The notes: generated from the sequence alone by a model not told the origin. Shown: positions 1 through 10,035, counted from the first letter of the stretch. The stretch is DNA of 64,000 bases from Aquimarina sp. Aq78 (GCF_900299525.1 NZ_OMKA01000020.1:124001-188000); one strand, 5' to 3'. Numbers and translations: made by a program.

Positions 1-1925
1 ATTCCATTAATAGTTTTCGTTTTTATTCTTCCGAATTCTTCTTCATCCCATCTTGGTTCTAATAATATTTCACCTATCAAATCCATTGTTTTGTCAAGAT
101 TACGAACCAAAGTATTACCTCTGATAATAATTGCTTCTCTTGTAGTATACATTCTAATAGAAGCTCCCAGTAACTCTATCTCTTCTTCTAGTTGCTCTGG
201 AGTTTTGGTAACTGTACCTTCCATCATAATATCGGTCATTAGGTTTGCTACTCCAACTTTATCAAATGAATCTAACAAATGTCCTCCAGAAATTATCAGA
301 CTAAAATTAACTAATGGGAGTTCGTTTTGTTCTAAACCATATACTTTCATTCCATTAGACAATGAAGTACTCCAGGATTGAGGGATATTCAGTTTTGGAG
401 ATTCTCCTTCTTTTGGTGCTACAGAACGATCAAAAGCTGAAGGCGTTTTTTGTATTTCTTCTTTTGTTTCTGCTACTGCTTCTTCTACATTTTCTTTAAT
501 AACTTCCTCGACAACTGCAGCTTTTTCTGAATCATTTGCTGCCAGATCCAATTTCCCTTTAGGGACAAAACTAGTGATCACATAAGGCTTATCTTTAATG
601 TATGTATTGTACACTCTAATCACATCTTCTTTTGTAACCTTCTTAATATTTTCTATATCTTCGGTAATAAATCCTGGGTCACCGGCAAATACATTGTATT
701 GTGCTAATTGAAATGATTTTCCTAACACACTACTGATTCCGTTATAAAATTGTGTTTCAAGTCCTGCTTTAATACGTTCGATATCTGTTTCAGTGATTCC
801 TTCTTCTTCAAATTTCTTAAATGCTTCAAAAACTCCTGCTTCGATATCAACTAGACTTTTACCATCATTAGCGGTAATACTTACTCTGAATTTACCTGCT
901 ATTTCCATAGATCTATTCCATGCATTGGTATCCGAGGTTAATTCTTTTTCTTTTACTAAAACTTTATATAATGGAGCTTTTTTTCCTTCGGATAACAATT
1001 GTCCTAAGAAATCTAATGCATATGCATCTTTAGTATATTGTTCTACTGTTGGCCAAACCATGTTCAATTGCGCAGTAGTTGCAAAGTTATCTTCGTGAGA
1101 AAATCTTTTGGTCTCTGATAAAGTAACGTTCTGCACTTTTAATTTTTCTACTGGTTGACGTTTTTTAATTTCGCCAAAATACTTCTCGATCATTGCCTTA
1201 GCCTGTTCTGTTTCAAAATCTCCAGCAAGTACTATAGTGGCATTATTAGGCCCATAATATTTATCATAAAATTCTTTCACATCCTCTACTGTAGCATTTT
1301 GAAGATCTACTAATTCTCCTATTACCTGCCAGTTATATGGATGTCCTTCTGGATAAATATTCTTATCAATTACCCAATTGGTATGTCCATAAGGATTATT
1401 ATCTACACGTTGTCTTTTTTCATTTTGTACAACTTCCTGTTGATTTTTGAAAGCACTTTTTGTAACTGTATTAATTAGAAAGCCCATTCTATCAGACTCT
1501 AACCATAATACGGTTTCCATAGCATTTTTAGGAACTACCTCATAATATATGGTTCCATCCTGCCATGTTCCTCCATTAAGTGTTCCTCCAACATCCTGAA
1601 TCTTTTTAAAGAATTGATCTTGAGGTACATTTTCTGATTCTTGAAACAGCATATGTTCGAATAAATGTGCGAATCCTGTTCTTCCCGGTTTTTCTCGATT
1701 AGAGCCTACACCATACTGGATCGCAACTGAAACGATTGGATCAGACTTATCTTGATGTAATACCACCTGAAGTCCGTTTTCTAACTCATATTTTTCGAAA
1801 TCAATAGATAACTTACCTACTTCTTCTGTTTGTGTTTCAGAAGTTGTTTCCTTCTTGCAAGAAATAACTCCTAAAAATAAAAAGGATACTGCTACAAGGA
1901 GCACCCTATGAACCTGAGTTTTCAT
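1..1925 (-). CDS. M16 family zinc metallopeptidase, lipoprotein (partial, C-terminus off window)
   Basis: The reading frame runs from the ATG at 1923-1925 to the window edge with no stop, giving about 641 residues of a two-lobed M16 peptidase. The N-terminus has a hydrophobic signal ending in a lipobox (LGVISC), so it is probably a lipoprotein of the periplasm or outer membrane. The inverted zinc motif HLFEH (HxxEH), expected in the first M16 domain, lies near 1,660 and is preceded by PGRTGFA. A downstream glutamate-containing region and an acidic, Lys/Glu-rich linker near 430-540 separate it from the second, non-catalytic M16 domain, which begins near 400 and runs off the edge. Such enzymes degrade peptides in a clamshell chamber. 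The family assignment is secure; the substrate is unknown. Confidence 0.93.
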   Translation of the reverse strand, partial: MKTQVHRVLLVAVSFLFLGVISCKKETTSETQTEEVGKLSIDFEKYELENGLQVVLHQDKSDPIVSVAIQYGVGSNREKPGRTGFAHLFEHMLFQESENVPQDQFFKKIQDVGGTLNGGTWQDGTIYYEVVPKNAMETVLWLESDRMGFLINTVTKSAFKNQQEVVQNEKRQRVDNNPYGHTNWVIDKNIYPEGHPYNWQVIGELVDLQNATVEDVKEFYDKYYGPNNATIVLAGDFETEQAKAMIEKYFGEIKKRQPVEKLKVQNVTLSETKRFSHEDNFATTAQLNMVWPTVEQYTKDAYALDFLGQLLSEGKKAPLYKVLVKEKELTSDTNAWNRSMEIAGKFRVSITANDGKSLVDIEAGVFEAFKKFEEEGITETDIERIKAGLETQFYNGISSVLGKSFQLAQYNVFAGDPGFITEDIENIKKVTKEDVIRVYNTYIKDKPYVITSFVPKGKLDLAANDSEKAAVVEEVIKENVEEAVAETKEEIQKTPSAFDRSVAPKEGESPKLNIPQSWSTSLSNGMKVYGLEQNELPLVNFSLIISGGHLLDSFDKVGVANLMTDIMMEGTVTKTPEQLEEEIELLGASIRMYTTREAIIIRGNTLVRNLDKTMDLIGEILLEPRWDEEEFGRIKTKTING

Positions 1926-2120
1926 AATTATATTTTTTGTTTTATGGAGCTAAAAATAATCTTTGCCAATGAGCATTTCTATAGATATATTATTAAAATA
2001 AAGTTAAAGGAATCTATTTTATGCCTGCGAACTCTCTTAAAAGAGCTTTTATGAAGTAAACAAATGAGTTTGTTTATGCAGATCTATTTCTTGATTAAAT
2101 TGAAGATTTTGAATAAAAAA

Positions 2121-2142
2121 GCCCTCCGTTTTCTTGGAAGGC
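2121..2142 (-). terminator. Intrinsic terminator of the DUF4214-like gene
   Basis: A 7-bp stem (2121-2127 with 2136-2142, one G-T pair) is followed on the minus strand by a run of six T. It sits about 240 bp past the stop of the minus-strand gene at 2384 and upstream of the M16 start. The rest of the 1926-2383 gap is AT-rich and shows no other recognisable feature. Confidence 0.6.
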
Positions 2143-2383
2143 CCTTCTATCGATAAGTAGTATTTGCTCCTTTTAAAAAATTGTAGTTAGTTAAGTTACT
2201 ATAGTTTATCTGAGTTTGTTTGTATTTTTGAAATATAATTTTCTAATCATACATCAACAGATTCAATGTAGTAAAGAAATATTGCTATTTTTCTCAACAT
2301 AACAACAAAACTGTATAACTCTAAAACGAGGTAAATTACTTACACGGAAGATTCTTAAACCTTGATTAAAAACAAACCACAGG

Positions 2384-2992
2384 TTAATATGTACATTGAT
2401 TTGCTGCATTTGTACATTCTGTTGAAATATTAGCCAATCTGTTTCGAAATTCCTGAGAATTAGCTACTCCGTTAAGAACTTTTTTTAGCCCTTTATCGTA
2501 TAGCAGATTGGTCCAACCCATTCCTCCTGTTACATCTGGCTCTCTTAAAAGCATTCCTCTATACGTTATATAAATAAGCTTATCTACTTGATTACTACTA
2601 AGACCATTTCTACTTAGATAACTATTATATTGAGAATTCCATTTCACGCTTGCTTCGTTTGAAGTTACAAATCCTTTTGTCATATCATCAAACCCTTGAG
2701 AATTCAATATATTAATCCAATAATTCATTACTCCAGAGTTTTCGGGACATCTTCTTAAAAAAGACAAGTATGATAATCTAACTACGCAAGGTGCATTATA
2801 TCCTGGTCTAGGAATATTAGGCTCTCTTAAATCAGGATCTAAAGGAAATGATTTTTCTGACACTTCTTTGGTGTCCACTATTTCTACCGGCTCATTATCT
2901 GTATCTTCTTTTTCGCAGGAAGAGATTAAAAGCAATCCTAAAATCATAGGAAATAGAACAAGGTAATGTGATCTAAACATTAGTTTTTTCAT
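2384..2992 (-). CDS. DUF4214-like repeat lipoprotein
   Basis: A 202-aa protein with a signal peptide ending in a lipobox (LLLISSC), so probably anchored in the outer or inner membrane. After a Glu/Asp-rich linker (about 27-60) come two copies of a motif typical of DUF4214: tyrosine, leucine, Arg-x-Pro-(D/E), glycine, then a Tyr/Trp, as in LSFLRRCPENSGVMNYW near residue 75 and RGMLLREPDVTGGMGW near 145. Each is followed by a Ser-x-Glu phrase (TSNEAS, ANSQEF). DUF4214 is often found at the ends of secreted or S-layer-like proteins; its role here is unknown. Four Cys lie in the mature part, two of them near the C-terminus. It appears to be a single gene with its own terminator. The family call is moderate. 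Confidence 0.65.
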   Translation of the reverse strand: MKKLMFRSHYLVLFPMILGLLLISSCEKEDTDNEPVEIVDTKEVSEKSFPLDPDLREPNIPRPGYNAPCVVRLSYLSFLRRCPENSGVMNYWINILNSQGFDDMTKGFVTSNEASVKWNSQYNSYLSRNGLSSNQVDKLIYITYRGMLLREPDVTGGMGWTNLLYDKGLKKVLNGVANSQEFRNRLANISTECTNAANQCTY

Positions 2993-3110
2993 GATATAAA
3001 AGTTGTTTTATGATTTATTATGTGAAATTATTTATGTGTCAAATAGAGGCTAAACTACATAGAACTTAGCCTCTTATTAATTGATTCGTCTCATCCGAAT
3101 CCAAGATACA

Positions 3111-3269
3111 TTATCCTCTAATACAATGACCATTATTACTACATACCGGCCATAAAAAAGGGCAATCTGCATCAGAATTGCAGTCTATCTTTATCCCTCC
3201 TTTAATAAAAGCTTGTTCGTCTCTTTTTAATTGATCTACACCACTAAGGTTTACAATGTTTTTTAACAT
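3111..3269 (-). CDS. Short GG-leader peptide with Cys-rich core
   Basis: The start chosen is the internal ATG at 3267-3269, because the peptide beginning MLKNIVNLSGVDQL matches the leader style of Bacteroidetes double-glycine precursor peptides; upstream codons in the same frame look like leader RNA. The 52-aa product has a leader ending in EQAFIKGG, followed by a core of about 27 residues with four cysteines spaced like a small disulfide-rich fold (C-x5-C-x6-C-x5-C). The GG site suggests cleavage by a peptidase-containing ABC exporter. No exporter, maturase or immunity gene is beside it, so those would have to be elsewhere. It could be a bacteriocin, a signal, or a natural-product precursor. 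No function is claimed. Confidence 0.6.
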   Translation of the reverse strand: MLKNIVNLSGVDQLKRDEQAFIKGGIKIDCNSDADCPFLWPVCSNNGHCIRG

Positions 3270-3699
3270 AACTATTAATTTAAAAAATCGTATTTGTGTG
3301 AACATTTATAGACACTCACAGTTTATGTCTATCCTTGCAAGAATATTTTTATATGCCCTAAAAAGTTTTTACATCTTTGAGACAGTTTCTTTTTTAATTT
3401 TTAAAATACTAGGTCTTGTTTGCAAATAGTTCCAGAAGTAGAACACATGCTAAGCACTTATCTCAAAATTAGGTGGTGTATCCCTTTAAAACAAAGGGTT
3501 AATATTCATATTTATAAATTTGAACAACCAAAAATCAATAGCCTGATTTTATCAAAATGGTACTTCTTGAAGAATTGTTATTCTCATCGTATTAGAGTGG
3601 CAACTCTTATGTGTTTGGGTAATCAAAATAGTTGATTAGTAGTAAGAAATCCTCGTTTATAGGTATGATAAGAATACATTAAAATGAGTTCAACAACAA

Positions 3700-3729
3700 A
3701 AACCGTCTAGACGTATCGTTAGACGGTTT
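3700..3729 (-). terminator. Intrinsic terminator after the T9SS protein gene
   Basis: A perfect 9-bp inverted repeat (3700-3708 with 3721-3729) is followed on the minus strand by TTTTTGTTGTT, just past the stop of the gene at 3760. The remaining 3306-3699 stretch is AT-rich, and I see no convincing gene there; a 71-codon open frame at 3420-3635 on the plus strand has no protein-like features. Confidence 0.75.
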
Positions 3730-3759
3730 CGTTTATCGAACTCATCTTGAGTAGTGGTT

Positions 3760-4599
3760 TTAGTTTTTTATCAGAGTTTTATAATACCTATTTTCTCCAC
3801 AGGTAATTTGGCAATAATATATTCCTTTTTCAAGATCTAATGTTTCAAAATTATACATGGTTTTAGATCCTATGTTGCCTTTTCTTTTTAGAATGCTACT
3901 CCTTAATTTTATCCCATTGTTATTATACACATCTATTTGAATTTTATGATCATTGCTCTTCTCACCAAAGTATTCAATAGTCAAATGATCTTTAACAGGA
4001 TTAGGATAAAATTGAATTGCATTTTGATAAGTAGATTTCATTGATGTACGATCAGAACGATGTTTGCCTATAAATACATCAATTTCTAAAATATCTTCCA
4101 ACCACACCCCATCGCTACCATCTTCATCATTACGATAATCTTCTTCATTATCATACTCCATCAAACGCAATGTAATTGTATTCTTTTTCTCTTTTAAAAA
4201 TAGAGGTGTATTAAAAACATAAGGATAATCAAATACCGGTTCTACGATTGATGGTGCCGGTATGGGGTCGTTTTTTACGGGAGGTATAATTACAGGTGCA
4301 CTGGCTCCAAATGGGTCACTGGGCATTACGGTAATGGATAATCTAAGATATTTTGTTGTATTTATACTGGAGCTATAGTCCAAATTAAGCTTTAGCCTTA
4401 TAATATCATGTGGCCTAAAGGCTAACCTTTCTGGGCCTTTTAACTTTACAACCTGTTCTATTATCCCTTTATCATTAAAGGAATCTGTGACAGATATGGA
4501 TACATCAACGGTACGATTCTGAGGGACTAATGTTTCTTGTGCATTAATAAAATAAGGAATACATACGACAAGGAAAATAAAAAAATACTTCGTTTTCAT
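3760..4599 (-). CDS. Secreted protein with T9SS type A sorting domain
   Basis: A 279-aa protein with a Sec signal peptide (about 1-20, ending INAQE) and a C-terminal T9SS sorting domain starting near residue 195 (FYPNPVKDHLTIEY) and ending with Lys-Thr-Leu-Ile-Lys-Asn. T9SS cargo of Bacteroidetes is exported across the outer membrane and the sorting domain removed. The region between (about 25-190) looks beta-rich, with a Pro-rich segment and an Asp/Glu-rich stretch near 150-165, but I recognise no enzyme motif. It is divergent in function from its neighbour, the TPR/HTH regulator just upstream on the same strand. Confidence 0.8.
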   Translation of the reverse strand: MKTKYFFIFLVVCIPYFINAQETLVPQNRTVDVSISVTDSFNDKGIIEQVVKLKGPERLAFRPHDIIRLKLNLDYSSSINTTKYLRLSITVMPSDPFGASAPVIIPPVKNDPIPAPSIVEPVFDYPYVFNTPLFLKEKKNTITLRLMEYDNEEDYRNDEDGSDGVWLEDILEIDVFIGKHRSDRTSMKSTYQNAIQFYPNPVKDHLTIEYFGEKSNDHKIQIDVYNNNGIKLRSSILKRKGNIGSKTMYNFETLDLEKGIYYCQITCGENRYYKTLIKN

Positions 4600-4700
4600 G
4601 ATTGAAATTTTAAGAGTTATACATTAAAAACAAAGTATCAATATTTGGGCTTATCTAATAATCCGAATTGTTCATATTTATAAATTTAAACAATAAACCT

Positions 4701-6548
4701 CTAGCTTAGCTCTAGTTTCTTAATATAATAAGCAGGGTTTAGTCCAGTTTTACTTTTAAAAACTTTAATAAATGTAGTAGCACTTTTATAACCTGTTTCC
4801 TTAGCCACTGCTCTAATAGTATACGATCTAAACATGCGATCTTCTTTAAGTTTTAGCAAAGCATAATTAATTCTCAACTCATTGAGATATTGATTAAATG
4901 ACTTCTTTCTTATTTCATTTAAGGCTTTTGATAAATAGGTAGTATTGGTATTTAGTAATTTTGCTGTTGAATATAAATTACAGTCTTGTGAGATATAAAA
5001 ATGAGTATGTTCTAATTTTTGAAGTTTCTTGAGAATTTTTTCTGATTTCTCGTCTTTTATTTTTACCTCCTTAACTGGGTTTTCTGGTTCGTGATCTATA
5101 GTTTTTTTCTCTTTAATATCTTCAATTACTTTTAGAAACTTTTGTTCTTTTATCTTAGTTTTCCTTCGATACACCAGAAAAACAGACAATAGCATTGTAA
5201 TTAATATTATGGATATAGTAACAATAATTTTCTTACTTGTTATACTTTTTGTTTTTTCACTTACCAGTTTATTATTCTCGATTTTAAAATCTTTTAAATC
5301 ATCTTCATACAATAAATCTTTGGCCACTAATCTTTTCTCACTTTTTACCTGAATACTATTTTGAAGCTTGTCATAATAAGATATCTGCTTTTCCTGATCA
5401 CCCATCATTTTTGATGTTTCGATTGCCAGTTTATACATGTTTTCTATTTTATCTGCCTCTATGTTATCACCGATTAGGTCAAAATTTTTGTTCAATAAAG
5501 AAATCGTTTCATCATATTTTTTTTGTTGATATAAACATCTTGCCATATAATAATTGGCTATATACAAATTGGTTTGTTGTCCTCCTGTGTTGTTTACAAA
5601 AATGTCTTTTCCTTGTTTAAGAAACCCTAACGCCTTATGGTATTCTTCTTTTTTATAATAGATATCTCCGAGGTTGATATAAAAATAACTTTTATATATA
5701 GGCAAATCATAATTCTCTGCAAACAAAACACCTTGATTATTAGTTTTTAAAGCCTCGTCAAGCTTATCAATTTCTGCCAGGCATTTGCCTTTTCCTAATA
5801 ATGAGCTTAGGTAGGTGTTTTTATATTGAATAAAATTATTTTTTGTTTCTTTCTCTAAGGTTTTAAGTACTAAATCATATTCATTAATAGCATCTCTATA
5901 TCGTTTTAATTTCATACGCACATTAGCTATATTGGTATGACTTATAAACTTATATGATAAATTCGGTATACCTTTAGAAAGCTCTTTGGCACTAAGATAA
6001 GATTGTAGTGATTCTTCATACGCTCCAAGAACATAATAACTACCTCCTAGCAAACTGTGGCTTCCAAAAATCTTTATGGTATCTTTTATTCTTTCTGCAG
6101 CTTTAACAGATATATAAGCATTTTTTATCGTGTTACTGTGATTAGAACGCATGTATTCTATATATGCAATTTGATAGCTTGAGAAATATTGAATATTATA
6201 ATCTTCTTGTATTTTTCCTCTTTGCAAAAAAACTTTGCAATAGGCTAAACCTTTTATAGTATCTTTCTCTTTGGAGAATGCGTTTTTGATAAAATTTTCT
6301 ATTTTTCTTATAGAATCAGATTGAGTAATAAACAGTTTTTCTTTTTCTGAAATCAAATAAGACACCTCTTTTTCTTCTGCTTTGTTTTGTCCAATCACAA
6401 CATCAAAGCATAAAGTAAAAACATAAAAAACAAGGCAATATCTACAGTATGTAGAGTTACCAAAAACTGACAAAATTGATTTTGTGAAATGTGATAGTGA
6501 AAATAAGGTCATTGGTTTTAAAGAGTTAAATTTCCATATCATCTTCAA
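4701..6548 (-). CDS. TPR sensor with membrane helix and AraC-type DNA-binding domain
   Basis: A 615-aa regulator of the type common in Flavobacteriia. An N-terminal hydrophobic segment (about 35-55) is followed by tetratricopeptide repeats (about 120-400), a single transmembrane helix (about 437-458, IIVTISIILITMLLSVFLVY), a charged coiled linker and a C-terminal HTH_18 domain (about 510-612) with the usual second-helix phrase AVAKETGYKSATTFIKVFK and GLNPAYY. The TPRs are probably periplasmic and the HTH cytoplasmic, so it may relay an external protein cue to transcription. The true start may be a downstream Met at residue 13. Target genes are unknown; the T9SS gene immediately downstream on the same strand is a candidate. 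Confidence 0.85.
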   Translation of the reverse strand: MKMIWKFNSLKPMTLFSLSHFTKSILSVFGNSTYCRYCLVFYVFTLCFDVVIGQNKAEEKEVSYLISEKEKLFITQSDSIRKIENFIKNAFSKEKDTIKGLAYCKVFLQRGKIQEDYNIQYFSSYQIAYIEYMRSNHSNTIKNAYISVKAAERIKDTIKIFGSHSLLGGSYYVLGAYEESLQSYLSAKELSKGIPNLSYKFISHTNIANVRMKLKRYRDAINEYDLVLKTLEKETKNNFIQYKNTYLSSLLGKGKCLAEIDKLDEALKTNNQGVLFAENYDLPIYKSYFYINLGDIYYKKEEYHKALGFLKQGKDIFVNNTGGQQTNLYIANYYMARCLYQQKKYDETISLLNKNFDLIGDNIEADKIENMYKLAIETSKMMGDQEKQISYYDKLQNSIQVKSEKRLVAKDLLYEDDLKDFKIENNKLVSEKTKSITSKKIIVTISIILITMLLSVFLVYRRKTKIKEQKFLKVIEDIKEKKTIDHEPENPVKEVKIKDEKSEKILKKLQKLEHTHFYISQDCNLYSTAKLLNTNTTYLSKALNEIRKKSFNQYLNELRINYALLKLKEDRMFRSYTIRAVAKETGYKSATTFIKVFKSKTGLNPAYYIKKLELS

Positions 6549-6681
6549 TTATATGTAGGACTATCTTTATAGTCCTTTGTTACGAATTGAATTTTAATAA
6601 TTAAAGAAATGTACATTTATATTTCCAAAATCATATCTTAATTAACACAAATAAAACTTATTTTTTTACTGCTTTCTACGA

Positions 6682-7371
6682 TTACCCTAACCATCCATCG
6701 CGATCTAAACTACGATATTGTATTGCTTCAGAAATATGATCTCCCAAAATTGATTCTGATTTTTCCAGATCTGCAATAGTTCTAGATACTTTTAGAATAC
6801 GATCGTATGCTCTGGCAGAAAGATTTAATCGTTCCATTGCAGTTTTTAGTAATTCTTTAGAAGTGTTATCTAAAACACAGTATGCTCTGATTTGCTTTAC
6901 ACCCATCTGTGCATTGTAATGGATATTTTGTAATTCTATAAATCTTTCGGTCTGGATATCCCTGGCTTTAATAACTCTTTTCCTTATCTCCACACTGGAT
7001 TCTCCCCTACGCTCTTCACTCAACTTATCAAAAGGCACAGGTGTAACTTCTATATGAATATCTATTCTATCTAATAATGGACCCGAAATTTTACTAAGGT
7101 AGCGTTGCATCTCTGCCGGGGAAGAGGTTACAGGTGCATTAGGATCATTAAAATATCCTCCTGGACTAGGATTCATACTTGCAACCAGCATAAAACTTGA
7201 GGGATAGGTTACAGTAAATTTTGCTCTGGAAATAGTTACTTCTCTATCCTCAAGAGGCTGGCGCATTACTTCGAGTACTTCTCTTTTAAATTCTGGTAAT
7301 TCATCCAAGAATAAAACTCCGTTATGAGATAGTGAAATTTCCCCAGGTTGCGGATAGCTTCCACCCCCAAC
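6682..7371 (-). pseudogene. comM: comM (yifB) 3' fragment, interrupted by the Tn7-like element
   Basis: The frame reads VGGGSYPQPGEISLSHNG from the element boundary at 7371, then the Mg-chelatase AAA+ Walker B region (FLDELPEFKR), the conserved LVASMNPSPGGYFND phrase, and the Mg_chelatase_C domain with SARAYDRILKVSRTIADLE. About 229 C-terminal residues remain. ComM is a hexameric helicase involved in branch migration during natural transformation. The matching N-terminal piece is at 28354-28696, and roughly 165-170 residues between them, including the expected Walker A segment, are absent from the window. Without a native start, the fragment is most likely untranslated or inactive. Confidence 0.92.
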
Positions 7372-7378
7372 TGTTATA

Positions 7379-7495
7379 TTTACAAGAAGATGCTAAAAAT
7401 TAAAGCAATATAAAGTTATTTATACATAAGAAATTGCTAAAAACACAATTAAAACTAAAATGCACCTTAAATAAATACAGAAGAAGATGCTAAAA
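7379..7495 (+). repeat. Left-end TnsB-binding repeats L1, L2, L3
   Basis: Three related repeats share the core AGAARATGCTAAAA: L1 at 7379-7398, L2 at 7423-7442 (a more divergent AAGAAATTGCTAAAA) and L3 at 7476-7495. They are separated by about 24 and 33 bp. L3 contains the ATG of tnsA (7487-7489), so TnsB bound there would cover the translation start and probably the promoter, suggesting autoregulation. Identification as TnsB sites is inferred from position and inverted copies at the other end. Confidence 0.85.
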
Positions 7496-8200
7496 TTTAA
7501 AAAAAGAGTTAGAGAAATTGCCATTAAACACTCATCCTTATCTGGAACTATAAATTTCAAGTTGCAGAAAAAAAACTTACAGTTCGAATCTTCTTTAGAA
7601 AGGGATTTTATTTACCTACTAGAATTTGATAAAAATGTATCTCAATACATCGAACAACCTACTAAGATCTCATATATTGATGCCTCTAACAAGCAAAAAA
7701 AATACATCCCCGACTTCGCTGTAAGTTATCATGATAATACACCCAATGAAATTATTGAAATTAAATATGAAAAAACATTATCATCTAAATTTGATCTTTT
7801 AGCCAAAAAATTTCAAGCGGCTGAAGAATATTGTAAAGCTAATAATTATAATTTTAGATTAATTACAGAAAAACATATTAGAGAAAAAAATAACACTCAA
7901 TTATCTAATTATAAATTCCTTTCAAGACATCGAGATTATTTTTATGATATTGAAACTAAGAAAAATGTTTTTCACACTTCAGATTCCGATTTAGATCAAC
8001 TTCATGATAAAATAATCTATCTAAAAAAATGCACTGTTAGAGAACTTGTGAATTCCTGTTCTCAGGATCAAGATAAAAGAGCTGAATTAATTTTCTTAAC
8101 TTGGTACTTAGTAGCCAATAATTTTATTGCTATTGATTTTTCTAAAAAGATAAATTTAGATTCAGTGATATGGCACAATTATCCTTCAAACCTGGAGTAA
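7487..8200 (+). CDS. tnsA: TnsA, transposon endonuclease subunit
   Basis: The 237-aa protein resembles the TnsA endonuclease that nicks the 5' ends of Tn7-like elements so that transposition is cut-and-paste. Catalytic-type residues are visible: Glu in SSLERDFIYLLEFD (about 38), Asp in YIPDFAV (about 75) and the Glu-x-Lys of IEIKYE (about 92-94), in the order of a restriction-endonuclease fold. A helical C-terminal domain follows, as in TnsA, where it contacts TnsC. The start lies inside repeat L3. The stop overlaps the tnsB start by about 31 nt, indicating translational coupling. Because the catalytic residues appear intact, cut-and-paste transposition is expected unless expression is limiting. 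Confidence 0.92.
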   Translation: MLKFKKRVREIAIKHSSLSGTINFKLQKKNLQFESSLERDFIYLLEFDKNVSQYIEQPTKISYIDASNKQKKYIPDFAVSYHDNTPNEIIEIKYEKTLSSKFDLLAKKFQAAEEYCKANNYNFRLITEKHIREKNNTQLSNYKFLSRHRDYFYDIETKKNVFHTSDSDLDQLHDKIIYLKKCTVRELVNSCSQDQDKRAELIFLTWYLVANNFIAIDFSKKINLDSVIWHNYPSNLE

Positions 8201-10035
8201 AAGTAAATTACAATAATAGTCCTGCTGTAATAATAAAAATAGTAGATCTAGACCTAATCACTATTCAGATGTTAGAGTCTAACATAGTTCATACTATAAA
8301 AACAAATAAGGTTGAACCACATATCGAATCTTCTGACATTAAAAAAGATATACCGATTGATGCCTTAACTGAAAAAGAATGGTTATTAGCAAAAAAAAGA
8401 TATGATATATTAAAACCTATTTTAAATAACAAAACTAATTCTGATTATATAAAGAATATAGCAAAAGCAAACAATATCCATTTTACAACTCTATACAGAT
8501 GGATAAAAATATACAATAAGACCAAAACCATTTCTTCACTATGTGGTTCTAAAAGACTAGGAGGTAAAAACAAAAGTAGACTTGATTCAATTTCCAATGA
8601 TATTATAAATAATACAATAACTGATCTTTATTTAGATCCTTCAAAAAAATCTATTTCAAAAATTATTAGAGCTATAACAATTAAATGTAAAGACAAAGAT
8701 ATAACTCCCCCTCACCCTAACACAATTAGAAATAGAATTAAAAATTTATCCGAAGAAGAAGTATTAAGAAAGAGATATGGGAAAAGTAAAGCTAGAGATA
8801 AGTTTGAACCAATAAGAAGTGAATTTCCTGGGGCGAATTACCCACTTTCTGTTGTACAAATAGATCACACTTGTGTCGATATAATTTTAGTGGATGAACA
8901 TTACAGAAAAGCTTTTAGACGACCTTATTTAACCTTAGCTATAGATGTTTACAGCCGAATGGTGGTAGGATTACATCTTTCATTTGATCCACCAGGTGCT
9001 ATGGGAACTGGTCTTTGTATTGCGAATGCAATTTTAGCAAAAGAAATGATACTTGAAAAACACGGTATTAATGGAGAATGGCCCTGCTGGGGAACCATGG
9101 CGACTATTCATTTAGATAACGCTAAGGAGTTCAGAGGAGAAATGTTAAAAAGAGCTTGTCAAAATTATGCTATTAATATAGAACATAGGCCTGTAGCAAC
9201 ACCACACTGGGGAGGTCATGTTGAAAGGCTTTTAGGAACTTTTGCAAAAGAAATTCATAACCTTCCTGGAACAACATTCTCTAAAATATCAGAAAGAGAA
9301 AATTACAACTCTCAAGCAAAAGCATCACTTACTATCAATGAATTTGAAAAATGGTTATTAACATATATTATTAATGTTTATCATAAAAAAAATCATTCTA
9401 CGATAAACATGCCTCCATTAGAAAAATATAGACAAGGTATATTTGGTAAAAAAGGTATTGGAGTTCCTCCAAAACTTTTAAATGAACGAAAAGTTCGATT
9501 AGATTTTATGCCCTTTGTTGAAAGAACGATACAGGAATATGGAGTTGTAATAGATCATATTTATTATTATGATGAAGTATTAAAACGTTATATCCATTCT
9601 AAAGAAAATCAATCAAAAAATAGTCGAAAACGTAAATTCATTTTTAAGAGAGACCCTAGAGATATTAGTATAATTTACTTCTATGATACAGAGCTAAACG
9701 AATACTTCGAGGTACCATATAGAGATACTTCAAAACCTCCAATTTCTATTTGGGAATTCAATGAGGTTGTAAATAAACTGCAAAAAGATAACATTCCTAT
9801 AGATGAAGATTCCATTTTTATTGCTTATAAAAACATGGAAGAAATCGAACTTAAATCAATTAGAGAAACTAAAAGGCTTAAACGATTTTCCAGATATTCT
9901 GATAAACGAAATGAAAAAGTTCATTTAAAGAATATGAAAAAAAATGATCCAAAAGAAGAGAAACCCATATTGACTCGACAAGAAACAGAAATATTACCTT
10001 TTGAAGATATCGATGATGAAGCATTTACATCCTAA
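8170..10035 (+). CDS. tnsB: TnsB, DDE transposase
   Basis: This 621-aa transposase joins the 3' ends to target DNA. An N-terminal Mu-type helix-turn-helix region (about 75-190) precedes the catalytic core. The DDE triad is visible as Asp in VVQIDHTCVD (about 234), Asp in TIHLDNAKEFRG (about 316) and Glu in GGHVERLLGT (about 352). A Mu-C-like beta barrel (about 430-540) and a basic, then acidic C-terminal tail follow; the tail of TnsB proteins contacts TnsC. The length is normal for TnsB. The 3' end overlaps tnsC. It should bind the six end repeats described here. Confidence 0.95.
   Translation: MAQLSFKPGVKVNYNNSPAVIIKIVDLDLITIQMLESNIVHTIKTNKVEPHIESSDIKKDIPIDALTEKEWLLAKKRYDILKPILNNKTNSDYIKNIAKANNIHFTTLYRWIKIYNKTKTISSLCGSKRLGGKNKSRLDSISNDIINNTITDLYLDPSKKSISKIIRAITIKCKDKDITPPHPNTIRNRIKNLSEEEVLRKRYGKSKARDKFEPIRSEFPGANYPLSVVQIDHTCVDIILVDEHYRKAFRRPYLTLAIDVYSRMVVGLHLSFDPPGAMGTGLCIANAILAKEMILEKHGINGEWPCWGTMATIHLDNAKEFRGEMLKRACQNYAINIEHRPVATPHWGGHVERLLGTFAKEIHNLPGTTFSKISERENYNSQAKASLTINEFEKWLLTYIINVYHKKNHSTINMPPLEKYRQGIFGKKGIGVPPKLLNERKVRLDFMPFVERTIQEYGVVIDHIYYYDEVLKRYIHSKENQSKNSRKRKFIFKRDPRDISIIYFYDTELNEYFEVPYRDTSKPPISIWEFNEVVNKLQKDNIPIDEDSIFIAYKNMEEIELKSIRETKRLKRFSRYSDKRNEKVHLKNMKKNDPKEEKPILTRQETEILPFEDIDDEAFTS

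Noticed and set aside
3420..3635. 71-codon plus-strand open frame
   Set aside because: No protein-like composition, no start context, and it lies in an AT-rich gap with a terminator; likely chance.
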